Source: Hyphomicrobiaceae bacterium
GTDB taxonomy: Bacteria > Pseudomonadota > Alphaproteobacteria > Rhizobiales > Hyphomicrobiaceae
Assembly: GCA_017353825.1 (NCBI GenBank)
Contig: JAFMSC010000078.1
Span: forward strand, 1 to 12,381
Length of the DNA: 12,381 nucleotides
Direction of reading: 5' to 3'
Part shown: in pieces, positions 6,221-12,381 of the stretch
Numbering within the stretch: the first letter of the stretch is position 1
Layout of the letters: every line of letters begins with the position of its first letter
The notes under the pieces: model-generated
Database searches by the model: none
Told to the model about the DNA's origin: nothing
What the model saw: only the letters and a program-made list of their open reading frames with translations
Translations under genes and position numbers: made by a program

Positions 6221-7432
6221 ATGAGGTCGCGCCGGGCGCTGATCGTCGGCGGCTCAATGAGCGGGCTGTTTTGCGCCCTGTTCCTGCGCCGGCACGGGTG
6301 GGAGGTCGCCCTTTACGAGCGCTCGCCGCTGGCTTTGACCGGCCGCGGCGCGGGCATCATGACGCACCCCGAGTTGCATCAGGCGATGGCGGCGGTGGGT
6401 CTTGCTACCGACAAGAGCTTCGGCGTACCGATCGCCGAGCGGGTCGCGCTCGATCGGGCGGGCAGGGTGGTTGCGCGCCGCTGCCACCCGCAGATCGCCA
6501 CCTCCTGGAACCGCCTGTTCGAGATGCTGGGCGCGCACGTGGGCAGCGGTCCCTACCACCTCGGAAAGGATCTCGTGCACGTCTCCCAAGGCGACAGCGA
6601 GGTAGTGGCCCACTTCACCGACGGCACTGCGCAAGCCGGCGATGTGCTGATCGGCGCCGACGGCCTGCGCTCCAGCGTGCGCGGGCAGTTCTTGGCCGAG
6701 GTTCGCCCGCGCTATGCGGGCTACGTGGCCTGGCGTGGGCTGCTCGCCGAGCGCGACGCCGCAGCCGTGCTGGGGCCGGAGCTGTTTGGGCAGCTCAGCT
6801 TCTTTCTGCCGCCCGGCGAGCAGTTCTTGGGCTATCCCGTCGCGGGCCCCGGCAACGACCTGCGGCCGGAACACCGCAGCTGGAACATCGTATGGTATCG
6901 CCCGGCGGACGAGGCGGGTGAGCTGCCCCGCCTGCTCACCGACGCGCGCGGGCGCACCCACGAGCTTTCCATTCCACCACCGCTCACCGCCCCCGGCGTC
7001 GTCGCCGAGATGCAGGCAGCAGCAGAGCGGCTGCTGCCAGACCCGTTCCGCGCAGCGATCGCGTTAATGGCGCAGCCCTTCCTGCAGCCGATCTACGACC
7101 TGGAGAGCCCCGCAATCGCCTTCGGGCGCGTCGCTCTCGCCGGCGACGCGGCGTTCGTGGTGCGCCCGCACGTGGGGGCCGGCGTGCTCAAGGCAGCGCA
7201 CGATGCCGCCGCACTGGCCGAGTGCCTCGACGCCGACGCGACCGTGGAGGCAGGTCTCGGCCTCTACGAGGCCCGGCGCGCCCCCATCGGGCGGCAATTC
7301 GTCGCCCGTGCGCGGCGGCTCGGATGCTATCTCACCTACCGCTTTGACAGCGAAGAGGCGCGCGCGAGCGCCGCGTTCCATGCCGCGCCCGAACGGGTTC
7401 TGGCCGAGACCGCAGTCGTCGATTTTCTGTGA
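6221..7432 (+). CDS. FAD-dependent aromatic-ring hydroxylase, 2,6-dihydroxypyridine 3-monooxygenase-like
   Basis: The 403-aa flavoprotein of the class A monooxygenase family should insert one oxygen atom into an activated aromatic or heteroaromatic ring using NAD(P)H and O2 in the cytoplasm. The FAD-binding Rossmann start is ALIVGGSMSGLFCALFLRR, with the glycines at 10, 11 and 15 and the acidic residue E33 at the end of strand 2. The DG motif is IGADGLRSSVR (144-154), and the GD motif is GRVALAGDAAFVVRPHVGAG (302-321). The GGS-[IM]-SG start, the YAGYVAWRG segment (165-172) and the RPH-GAG motif resemble DhpH of nicotine degradation from memory, more than the PHBH or salicylate hydroxylase types. 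The ATG at 6221 is the only start that keeps strand 1; no close SD is visible. It is divergent from livH and followed by the TRAP operon. The true substrate is unknown. Confidence 0.85.
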   Translation: MRSRRALIVGGSMSGLFCALFLRRHGWEVALYERSPLALTGRGAGIMTHPELHQAMAAVGLATDKSFGVPIAERVALDRAGRVVARRCHPQIATSWNRLFEMLGAHVGSGPYHLGKDLVHVSQGDSEVVAHFTDGTAQAGDVLIGADGLRSSVRGQFLAEVRPRYAGYVAWRGLLAERDAAAVLGPELFGQLSFFLPPGEQFLGYPVAGPGNDLRPEHRSWNIVWYRPADEAGELPRLLTDARGRTHELSIPPPLTAPGVVAEMQAAAERLLPDPFRAAIALMAQPFLQPIYDLESPAIAFGRVALAGDAAFVVRPHVGAGVLKAAHDAAALAECLDADATVEAGLGLYEARRAPIGRQFVARARRLGCYLTYRFDSEEARASAAFHAAPERVLAETAVVDFL

Positions 7433-7450
7433 TTGGCCGCCTCGCGCGTC

Positions 7451-7480
7451 GGTCGCATGCGGTCACATGCCGGTCGCATG
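7451..7480. repeat. Three helically phased direct repeats, GGTCRCATG
   Basis: GGTCGCATG (7451-7459), GGTCACATG (7461-7469) and GGTCGCATG (7472-7480) repeat at 10- and 11-bp spacing, i.e. one turn of the helix each. They start 18 nt after the hydroxylase stop and 388 bp before dctP1. Such iterons suggest an oligomeric regulator site; overlapping GCATG/CATGC inverted halves are also present. Confidence 0.6.
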
Positions 7481-7780
7481 GGGCCGTGCACGCGTCGGCC
7501 CGCCATGTCTTGATGGCCGGTTGTAGGAAGCTGGCCCCTTGGCCGATGTTGAGCGACGGCAAGCTGCGCCGCGCGCGGCGTTGGCCGTTGGCGAGCACTG
7601 CCGAGCCAGGTTTGACGGGGCAGCAGGCGTGCCGTAATGGATACGACAGAAACGGTTGGCGGGACTGGCTGTTTCACCCGTGTTGAAGAAGAAGACGTGA
7701 CAATCTCCAGCGCCGGAAACGGCCGGATCTTGCTCCGGTGGTGTGGCCAGGGATTGGTTGACCGGCCGGGCTTGCGTGTG

Positions 7781-7820
7781 GGCGGCTGGCTCACAGAGAC
7801 GGCGGCTGGCTCACAGAGAC
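7781..7820. repeat. Perfect 20-bp tandem duplication in the dctP1 leader
   Basis: GGCGGCTGGCTCACAGAGAC occurs twice without gap (7781-7800 and 7801-7820). The second copy ends directly before the SD GGGGAGGAG, so the repeat probably lies in the 5' untranslated leader or just over the promoter. The two copies are identical, which suggests a recent duplication. Confidence 0.9.
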
Positions 7821-7838
7821 GAAGGGGAGGAGATACTC

Positions 7839-8867
7839 ATGCGATTGCTGCGCTCCTTGCCGGTGGCGCTGACTGTGTTGGCTACCGCCTTGTTGGCGCC
7901 AGCCTGGGCCCAGGACAAACCCGTCCACCTAAAGCTGGCGCACTGGGTGCCTCCGTCGCATCCGCTGCAGAAAGCCATGGAGGATTGGGGCAACTCGATC
8001 CAGAAGGCCACCAACGGCACCGTCACCTTCACGGTGTTCCCATCCCAGCAGCTGGGCAAGGCCTTCGACCACTACGACATGGCGCGCGACGGCATCGCCG
8101 ACGTGACCTACATAAACCCCGGCTATCAGCCCGGCCGCTTCCCGATCATCGACGCCGGCAACCTGCCCTTCATGATGAGCAGCGGCAAAGCCGGCTCCGA
8201 GGCGCTCGATGCCTGGTATCGCAAGTATGCCGGCAGCGAGATGAAGGACGTCAAGTTCTGCCTGGCCTTTATTCACGACTACGGCTCGTGGCACTCCAGG
8301 GCCAAAAAGGTGGTCGTGCCCGCCGACGTCAAAGGCCTGAAGGTGCGCCCTGCGCAGTCGATGATCGCGACGCTCGTCACCCAGCTCGGCGGCACCAACG
8401 TGCAGTCCTCGGCGCCAGAGATCCGTGACCTGATCGAGAAGGGGGTGGCCGACGCCGGCACGTTCCCGTGGGGCTCGACGTATCTTTTCGGGCTCGACAA
8501 GGTCACGAAGTACCACATGAACGTGCCGCTCTACGTCACCGTGTTCGCCTGGGTGATGAACAAGAATACCTACCAGAACATGTCGCCGATGCAGCAGAAG
8601 GCGATCGATGACCACTGCAACACCGAGTGGGCTGGGCGCGTGGCAGGGCCGTGGGCCGAGTTCGAGCGCGCCGGCGTCGCCAAGCTGAAGGCTGACCCGG
8701 CGCACGAGGTGTACACCCTCACGCCCGAGCAGCTCGCCGAGTGGAAGAAGGCGGCGGAACCGGTCGTGAAGGCGTGGACCGACAACGTGCGCAAGGTGGG
8801 GGTGGACCCCGATGCGGCCCTGAGCGAGCTCAAGACGTCCATCGCCAAGTACCACGCGCTCGAGTAG
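7839..8867 (+). CDS. dctP: TRAP transporter substrate-binding protein DctP, copy 1
   Basis: The 342-aa periplasmic protein binds a carboxylate-type solute for the DctQM permease. Residues 1-24 are a Sec signal peptide (likely cut AWA|QD). The mature start QDKPVHLKLAHWVPPSHP and the segments TVFPSQQLGKAFDHYDM and RDGIADV are typical DctP. The arginine that usually salt-bridges the ligand carboxylate is R170 in KGLKVRP. C141 and C260 are the only cysteines in the mature chain and are shared with the second copy. The ATG at 7839 has the strong SD GGGGAGGAG just upstream (spacing about 8); the frame is open from 7743, but that extension precedes the signal peptide. It is the first gene of the TRAP operon, with 47 bp to dctP2. 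The substrate is unknown. Confidence 0.93.
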   Translation: MRLLRSLPVALTVLATALLAPAWAQDKPVHLKLAHWVPPSHPLQKAMEDWGNSIQKATNGTVTFTVFPSQQLGKAFDHYDMARDGIADVTYINPGYQPGRFPIIDAGNLPFMMSSGKAGSEALDAWYRKYAGSEMKDVKFCLAFIHDYGSWHSRAKKVVVPADVKGLKVRPAQSMIATLVTQLGGTNVQSSAPEIRDLIEKGVADAGTFPWGSTYLFGLDKVTKYHMNVPLYVTVFAWVMNKNTYQNMSPMQQKAIDDHCNTEWAGRVAGPWAEFERAGVAKLKADPAHEVYTLTPEQLAEWKKAAEPVVKAWTDNVRKVGVDPDAALSELKTSIAKYHALE

Positions 8868-8914
8868 CGCGAAAAAAAAGACCAGCCGAAAGACGAACGG
8901 GGAGGGAACACGCA

Positions 8915-9949
8915 ATGCAAAGGCTACGAGCGCCGTCGATGGTGTCGATGTCGGTGCTGGCCGCGGCGATGCTGCTGGTGCCGGCCCGGGCACAGGATAA
9001 ACCGGTCCATCTCAAGATCGCGCATTGGGTGCCTCCGTCGCACCCGATGCACAAGGCCATGGAGGACTGGGGCGCCTCGATCGAGAAGGCCAGCAACGGT
9101 GGGATCACCTACACCGTGTTTCCCTCGCAGCAGCTCGGCAAGGCCTTCGACCACTACGACATGGTCCGCGACGGCATTGCCGACGTTGCCTTCGTCAACG
9201 GCGGCTACCAGCCCGGCCGCTTCCCCATCCTCGACGGCGCCAACCTGCTCTTCATGATGAGCAAGGGCGGGGCCGGCTCTGAGGCGGCCGACGCCTGGTA
9301 CCGCAAGTACGCCGAGCGCGAGATGAAGGACGTCAAGTACTGCTTCAACTTCGTCCACGACTTCGGCTCGTTCCATTCGCGCACCAAGAAGATCCAAACG
9401 CCGGCCGACGTGAAGGGCCTCAAGGTACGGCCGGCCGACGCGGCGGTCGCCTCGCTTGTCACTACCCTCGGCGGTACCAACGTGCAGGCGTCGGCGCCCG
9501 AGATCCGCGACGTGCTGGAGAAGGGCGTCGCCGACGCAGCCACCTCACCGTGGGGATCGGTGCTGCTGTTCGGCATCGACAAGGTGACGAAGTATCACAT
9601 GAAGGCGCCGCTCTACGTGAACGTCCTCACCTGGATCATGAACAAGAACATCTACCAGAACATGTCGCCCGCACAGCAGAAGGTCATCGACGAGCACTGC
9701 ACGACCGACTGGGCGCTGCGCGCCGCCGGGCCGTGGGCCGACTTCGAGCGGGCGGGCGTTGCCAAGCTAGAGGCGATGCCGGGCCACGAAGTTTACACCC
9801 TGACGCCAGAGCAGCTCGATCAATGGCGCAAGGCCGCCGAGCCGGTGGTGAAGATTTGGGCAGACGCGGTGCGCAAGGTCGGCGTCGATCCTGACCTGGC
9901 CCTGGCCGAGCTCAAGGCCGCGGTGGCGAAGTACAACGCGCTCGAGTAG
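8915..9949 (+). CDS. dctP: TRAP transporter substrate-binding protein DctP, copy 2 (tandem paralog)
   Basis: The 344-aa periplasmic protein has a signal peptide of about 26 residues (cut ARA|QD). By eye the mature 318 residues align with copy 1 without a gap and about 241 are identical (roughly 76%). The ligand arginine corresponds to R172 in KGLKVRP, and C143 and C262 match the cysteines of copy 1. Differences cluster around mature positions 66-89, 118-125 and 146-160, some of them in segments likely to line the binding cleft (for example RPAQSMIATLV versus RPADAAVASLV). The ATG at 8915 follows the SD GGGGAGGG; the frame opens at 8741 inside dctP1 but this part is not homologous. It arose by tandem duplication of dctP1, or the reverse, and both precede a single DctQM pair. 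A distinct ligand range is inferred. Confidence 0.93.
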   Translation: MQRLRAPSMVSMSVLAAAMLLVPARAQDKPVHLKIAHWVPPSHPMHKAMEDWGASIEKASNGGITYTVFPSQQLGKAFDHYDMVRDGIADVAFVNGGYQPGRFPILDGANLLFMMSKGGAGSEAADAWYRKYAEREMKDVKYCFNFVHDFGSFHSRTKKIQTPADVKGLKVRPADAAVASLVTTLGGTNVQASAPEIRDVLEKGVADAATSPWGSVLLFGIDKVTKYHMKAPLYVNVLTWIMNKNIYQNMSPAQQKVIDEHCTTDWALRAAGPWADFERAGVAKLEAMPGHEVYTLTPEQLDQWRKAAEPVVKIWADAVRKVGVDPDLALAELKAAVAKYNALE

Positions 9950-10079
9950 GCAAGGCGCGAGGACCGGCGATGCCTGCGGCGGCGCGGCGTGCTCCTCCTC
10001 GCTTCGGTGAATGAAGCGGCCCGATGCCCCAACCGGCCGCAACGCAGCCGCGGCGCGGCCGCAATGTGAGGGAAGGCGC
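9950..10079 (+). other. dctP2-dctQ spacer with potential intercistronic hairpin
   Basis: This 130-bp spacer is the longest gap inside the TRAP operon. GCGAGGA (9957-9963) pairs perfectly with TCCTCGC (9996-10002) across a GC-rich 32-nt loop. CGGCCGCAA is repeated at 10034-10042 and 10056-10064, 22 bp apart. A hairpin between binding-protein and permease genes often raises the relative level of the binding protein; here that is inference. GAGGGAAGG near 10068 is the dctQ SD. Confidence 0.35.
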
Positions 10080-10592
10080 GTGTCGCGCAACTGGATGGAC
10101 CGCTTCATCGACGGCATCGAACTCGTCGCTGCAATCTTTATCGGCATTGTCGCTGCCGATGTGTTCATCACGGTGATGCTGCGCTACTTCGGCATCGACA
10201 TTCCCGACAGCTACGACTTCGGCATGCTGCTGCTCGGCATCCTCATCTTCTGGGGTATCGCTGCCACCTCTTACCGGGGCACGCACATCACGGTCGATCT
10301 GGTTTGGGCCAACGCCAGCCCGCGCTGGAAGCGTGTGATCGATGTGTTCGCCACCTTGGTGCTGCTGTTCGTGGTGACGGTCCAGACCTACACACTCTTC
10401 GACAAGGTGGTGAGCACGTACGCGGCGAACATCAGCACGTTCTCTCTGCGCCTGCCGACCTGGCCATTCTTCGCTGTGGCATGGCTCGGGGACGTCTCGG
10501 CCGTGCTGCTGATCGCCGTGCGCACCTACCGGCTGATTTTCCAACCCGAGGCGCTGACAAGCCCCGCTCAAGCGGTGCGTGCCGTGGAGTGA
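10080..10592 (+). CDS. dctQ: TRAP transporter small permease subunit DctQ
   Basis: The 170-aa inner-membrane protein with four hydrophobic helices (about 13-33, 47-65, 88-108 and 127-150) is the small partner of DctM in Na+-driven TRAP uptake. The conserved family segment YRGTHITVDLV (64-74) follows helix 2, and the first helix ends in MLRYFGIDIPDSYDF, also typical. I choose the GTG at 10080 because GAGGGAAGG sits about 5 nt upstream and the protein then starts just before helix 1. An ATG at 10011 would add 23 residues rich in Arg, Ala and Pro without SD or similarity. Length is normal for DctQ. The gene ends 9 bp before dctM. Confidence 0.9.
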   Translation: MSRNWMDRFIDGIELVAAIFIGIVAADVFITVMLRYFGIDIPDSYDFGMLLLGILIFWGIAATSYRGTHITVDLVWANASPRWKRVIDVFATLVLLFVVTVQTYTLFDKVVSTYAANISTFSLRLPTWPFFAVAWLGDVSAVLLIAVRTYRLIFQPEALTSPAQAVRAVE

Positions 10593-10601
10593 GCGGCGGC
10601 C

Positions 10602-11900
10602 ATGAACACCGATCTCGTTGCCATCTTTGGCTTTGTGACTCTGTTCGTTCTCATGCTGCTGCGCGTACCCGTCGGCATGGCGATGGGCCTCGTGGGCGTG
10701 AGCGGCTTCGCCTATCTCGCTGGTGGCACCCCGGCACTGAAGATCGTGGGCCACACGACGATGCGCTCGGTCACGGACATGCATTTCGCCGTGGTGCCCC
10801 TGTTCCTGCTGATGGGGTCGTTCGCCAGCAACTCGGGGATGAGCCGAGAGATTTTCCGCGCCGCCAATGCCTATCTCGGGCATCTGCGCGGCGGGCTCGG
10901 CATCGCCACCATCGCCGCCTGCGGCGGCTTTGCCGCCATTTCCGGCTCGTCGGTGGCGACCGCGGCGACGTTCTCGCGCGTGGCCTACCCCGAGATGCGC
11001 CGCTACGGCTATCCACAGACCTTCGCCACCGGCGTCATCGCCGCTGGCGGCACGCTCGGGGTCATGATCCCGCCGTCGACCGTACTCGCCATCTACGGCC
11101 TGATCACCGAGCAGGACATCGCCAAGCTGTTTATCGCCGGCGTCGTCCCCGGCATCCTGGCCATCGTCATGTACATGGCGACGATCGTCATCGTCGGACG
11201 CGTGCGGCCTGGGTACCTGCCGGCCGGCAAGCCTGCGCCCTGGCGCGAGCGGCTTGCGGCGATGCGCGACGTCTGGGCGACGCTGGCGCTGTTCCTGTTC
11301 GTGATCGGCGGCATCTATGGGGGGCTCTTCACGCCCACCGAGGCCGCGGGAATGGGGGCGGCCGGCGCATTCATCCTGAGCGTGGTGCGCCGGCGTCTCT
11401 CGGCAGCCGACATCCTGCGTTCGCTCCTGGAGGCCACGCGCACCACCGCCGCCGTGTTTACCGTTCTGATCGGCGCGCTGCTGTTCGGCTATTTCCTCAC
11501 CATCACGCAGGTGCCCCAGAAGGTCACCGAGTTCCTCGTCGGCCTCGGCATCGGCCACTACGGCGTCCTCGCCCTGATCATGGTCATGTACCTGGTGCTT
11601 GGTACCTTGATGGATGCCCTGGGCATGATCATTCTCACTGTGCCGATTGTGTTTCCCGTCATCAAGGAGCTAGGCTTCGACCCCATCTGGTTCGGCATCA
11701 TCATCGTCATGGTGGCGGAGCTCGGGCTGATCCACCCGCCGGTGGGCATGAACATCTTCGTGATCAAGAGCGTGGTGGAGGATGTTAAGATCTCCACCAT
11801 CTTCTATGGCGTGCTACCGTTCATCCTAACCGACCTGCTGCGACTCGTGATCCTAATCGCCTTCCCGATGGTCGCCCTGTGGTTGCCGTCGCACATGTAG
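10602..11900 (+). CDS. dctM: TRAP transporter large permease subunit DctM
   Basis: This 432-aa inner-membrane protein is the main translocation subunit of the TRAP system, with about 12 hydrophobic helices. Family hallmarks are RVPVGMAMGLVGVSGF near the N-terminus, GSFASNSGMSREIF, the hairpin region AACGGFAAISGSSVATAATF, the MIPPSTVLAIYGLITEQ segment, GLFTPTEAAGMGA, and HPPVGMNIFVIKSV near the C-terminus. Length is full for the family. The ATG at 10602 is preceded by GGAG (10586-10589) that overlaps the end of dctQ, so the two are likely coupled. It is the last gene of the operon; a 146-bp gap separates it from the MarR-type gene. No Rho-independent terminator is visible after the stop, only a CCGGGCCCGG palindrome (11923-11932). 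Confidence 0.94.
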   Translation: MNTDLVAIFGFVTLFVLMLLRVPVGMAMGLVGVSGFAYLAGGTPALKIVGHTTMRSVTDMHFAVVPLFLLMGSFASNSGMSREIFRAANAYLGHLRGGLGIATIAACGGFAAISGSSVATAATFSRVAYPEMRRYGYPQTFATGVIAAGGTLGVMIPPSTVLAIYGLITEQDIAKLFIAGVVPGILAIVMYMATIVIVGRVRPGYLPAGKPAPWRERLAAMRDVWATLALFLFVIGGIYGGLFTPTEAAGMGAAGAFILSVVRRRLSAADILRSLLEATRTTAAVFTVLIGALLFGYFLTITQVPQKVTEFLVGLGIGHYGVLALIMVMYLVLGTLMDALGMIILTVPIVFPVIKELGFDPIWFGIIIVMVAELGLIHPPVGMNIFVIKSVVEDVKISTIFYGVLPFILTDLLRLVILIAFPMVALWLPSHM

Positions 11901-11952
11901 CAGGGGCCGCATGAGGACCGCTCCGGGCCCGGCCGTGCTCTCGTGGCATCGC

Positions 11953-11988
11953 CCTGAGACGTATCCTGAGACCCCACCTGAGACGCCA
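11953..11988. repeat. Three 12-bp tandem repeats with CCTGAGAC core upstream of the MarR-type gene
   Basis: CCTGAGAC occurs at 11953-11960, 11965-11972 and 11977-11984, exactly 12 bp apart, each followed by a variable 4-bp spacer (GTAT, CCCA, GCCA). The block lies 58 bp before the ATG of the regulator and 52 bp after the dctM stop. It could be an operator; alternatively it is replication-slippage debris. The sequence is plain to see, the function is not. Confidence 0.7.
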
Positions 11989-12046
11989 CGCCGGGTGAGC
12001 CGCGGCCTTGGCACACCACGGGGCCGGTGGAGGACCCGCAACCGAG

Positions 12047-12381
12047 ATGAAACGAACGACGGCCGCCGCCATGCGCGGCATCCCGCGGGAGACGGGTGCG
12101 CGTGGCTTCGATTTCGACGAGCTGCCGAGCTACGTCGGCTTTCAGGTGCGGCGCGCCCAGGTCCGCATCTTCTCCGAATTCGAGGCCGCGCTGCGGGACT
12201 TCGATTTCACGCCCGGGTCGTTCGGCGTGCTGACGCTGATCCGGGCCAACCCCGGCATCACCCAGGGCGAGCTTGCCGCCGCCTTCGGCGTCGATAAGTC
12301 GACCATAAGCCCGGTGATCTTCCGGCTGGAGAGCCGGGGGCTGGTTCGGCGCCAGGTGTTGGCAAGCGACCGGCGCCGCCA
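12047..12381 (+). CDS. MarR-family transcriptional regulator, 3'-truncated by the window
   Basis: The first 111 codons of a winged helix-turn-helix regulator are visible. Residues 27-50 form the dimerisation helix (LPSYVGFQVRRAQVRIFSEF), FTPGSFGVLTLIRANPG (54-70) is the typical helix 2 segment, ITQGELAAAFGVDKSTISPV (71-90) is the DNA-binding HTH, and RLESRGLVRRQ (93-103) leads into the wing with the family-typical SDRRR (107-111). The C-terminus lies outside. The ATG at 12047 has GGTGGAGGA 13 nt upstream; an in-frame ATG at 12071 is the alternative. MarR proteins usually bind phenolic or other aromatic ligands and repress nearby catabolic or transport genes, which fits this neighbourhood, but the target here is inferred. 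Confidence 0.85.
   Translation, partial: MKRTTAAAMRGIPRETGARGFDFDELPSYVGFQVRRAQVRIFSEFEAALRDFDFTPGSFGVLTLIRANPGITQGELAAAFGVDKSTISPVIFRLESRGLVRRQVLASDRRR

Larger units (their letters stand above)
7433..7838. other. Intergenic region (406 bp) upstream of the TRAP operon
   Basis: No gene is supported here. From left to right it holds three GGTCRCATG direct repeats (7451-7480), an inverted repeat GGGCCG/CGGCCC (7481-7486 and 7496-7501, possible terminator stem of the hydroxylase gene without T-run), a 14-bp GC palindrome (7567-7580), TTGACG (7612-7617) and TTGACC (7758-7763) as isolated -35-like hexamers without good -10 partners, and a 20-bp perfect tandem duplication (7781-7820) just before the dctP1 SD. 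I saw no -24/-12 sigma-54 promoter. Confidence 0.55.

Noticed and set aside
7567..7580. A 14-bp perfect palindrome CGCCGCGCGCGGCG
   Set aside because: It consists only of G and C with alternating CG steps, likely by chance in DNA of this composition; not claimed as a site by itself.
7612..7640. TTGACG-N17-TAATGG as a dctP1 promoter
   Set aside because: The -35 is good but the -10 matches only two of six consensus positions; too weak to annotate.
7637..8428. A 263-codon plus-strand frame across the dctP1 leader and gene
   Set aside because: It overlaps dctP1 in a different frame and becomes Arg/Gly/His-rich there; the non-coding leader part has no similarity I recognise.
9912..11558. A 548-codon open frame on the minus strand opposite dctQ and dctM
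   Set aside because: It is antisense to two clear TRAP membrane genes, rich in His/Asp/Arg/Gly without domain features, and is the usual GC-rich shadow frame.
10304..11788. A 494-codon plus-strand frame overlapping dctQ and dctM in another frame
   Set aside because: It is extremely Arg/His/Gly-rich, as expected from a shifted reading of GC-rich membrane-protein codons.
11911..12297. A 128-codon frame containing a Pro-Glu-Thr repeat encoded by the 12-bp tandem repeats
   Set aside because: The 12-bp period keeps the frame and makes PET repeats look protein-like, but the frame overlaps the well-supported MarR-type gene out of phase and ends within it without any recognisable domain.

Overview
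The window looks like chromosomal DNA from a GC-rich proteobacterium. GC-ending codons dominate, Shine-Dalgarno sites are classical, TRAP and branched-chain-amino-acid-type ABC importers sit side by side, and there is an HlyD-type adaptor. An alphaproteobacterial (Bradyrhizobium-like) or betaproteobacterial host is my inference; nothing here fixes the genus. I see no tRNA, rRNA, insertion sequence or CRISPR array.

Layout. (1) Positions 1-858 hold the 3' part of an HlyD/RND-type membrane fusion protein. (2) Positions 1092-2348 (+) encode a periplasmic binding protein of the branched-chain amino acid/amide ABC family. It converges on a four-gene minus-strand operon, transcribed livH-livM-livG-livF (5911 down to 2506), that supplies two permeases and two ATPases. 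(3) Positions 6221-7432 (+), divergent from livH, encode an FAD-dependent aromatic hydroxylase resembling 2,6-dihydroxypyridine 3-monooxygenase. (4) Positions 7839-11900 (+) form a TRAP transporter operon with two tandem, roughly 76% identical binding proteins (dctP1, dctP2), then the small (dctQ) and large (dctM) membrane subunits. (5) Positions 12047-12381 begin a MarR-family regulator that runs off the window.

How the genes may work together. Two solute importers flank a heteroaromatic-type monooxygenase, with a MarR regulator at the end. This is the usual look of a catabolic island that imports a small aromatic or carboxylated compound and hydroxylates it. The substrate cannot be read from the sequence; a pyridine- or pyrimidine-like ring is a guess based on the hydroxylase family.

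The genes themselves belong to known families. The less ordinary features are the doubled TRAP binding protein, the separation of the ABC binding protein from its membrane operon by a convergent junction, a LivG with a non-canonical ABC signature, and short tandem direct repeats of 8-20 bp in most of the larger intergenic regions, several close to start sites. I found no clear evidence of a wholly new kind of system.
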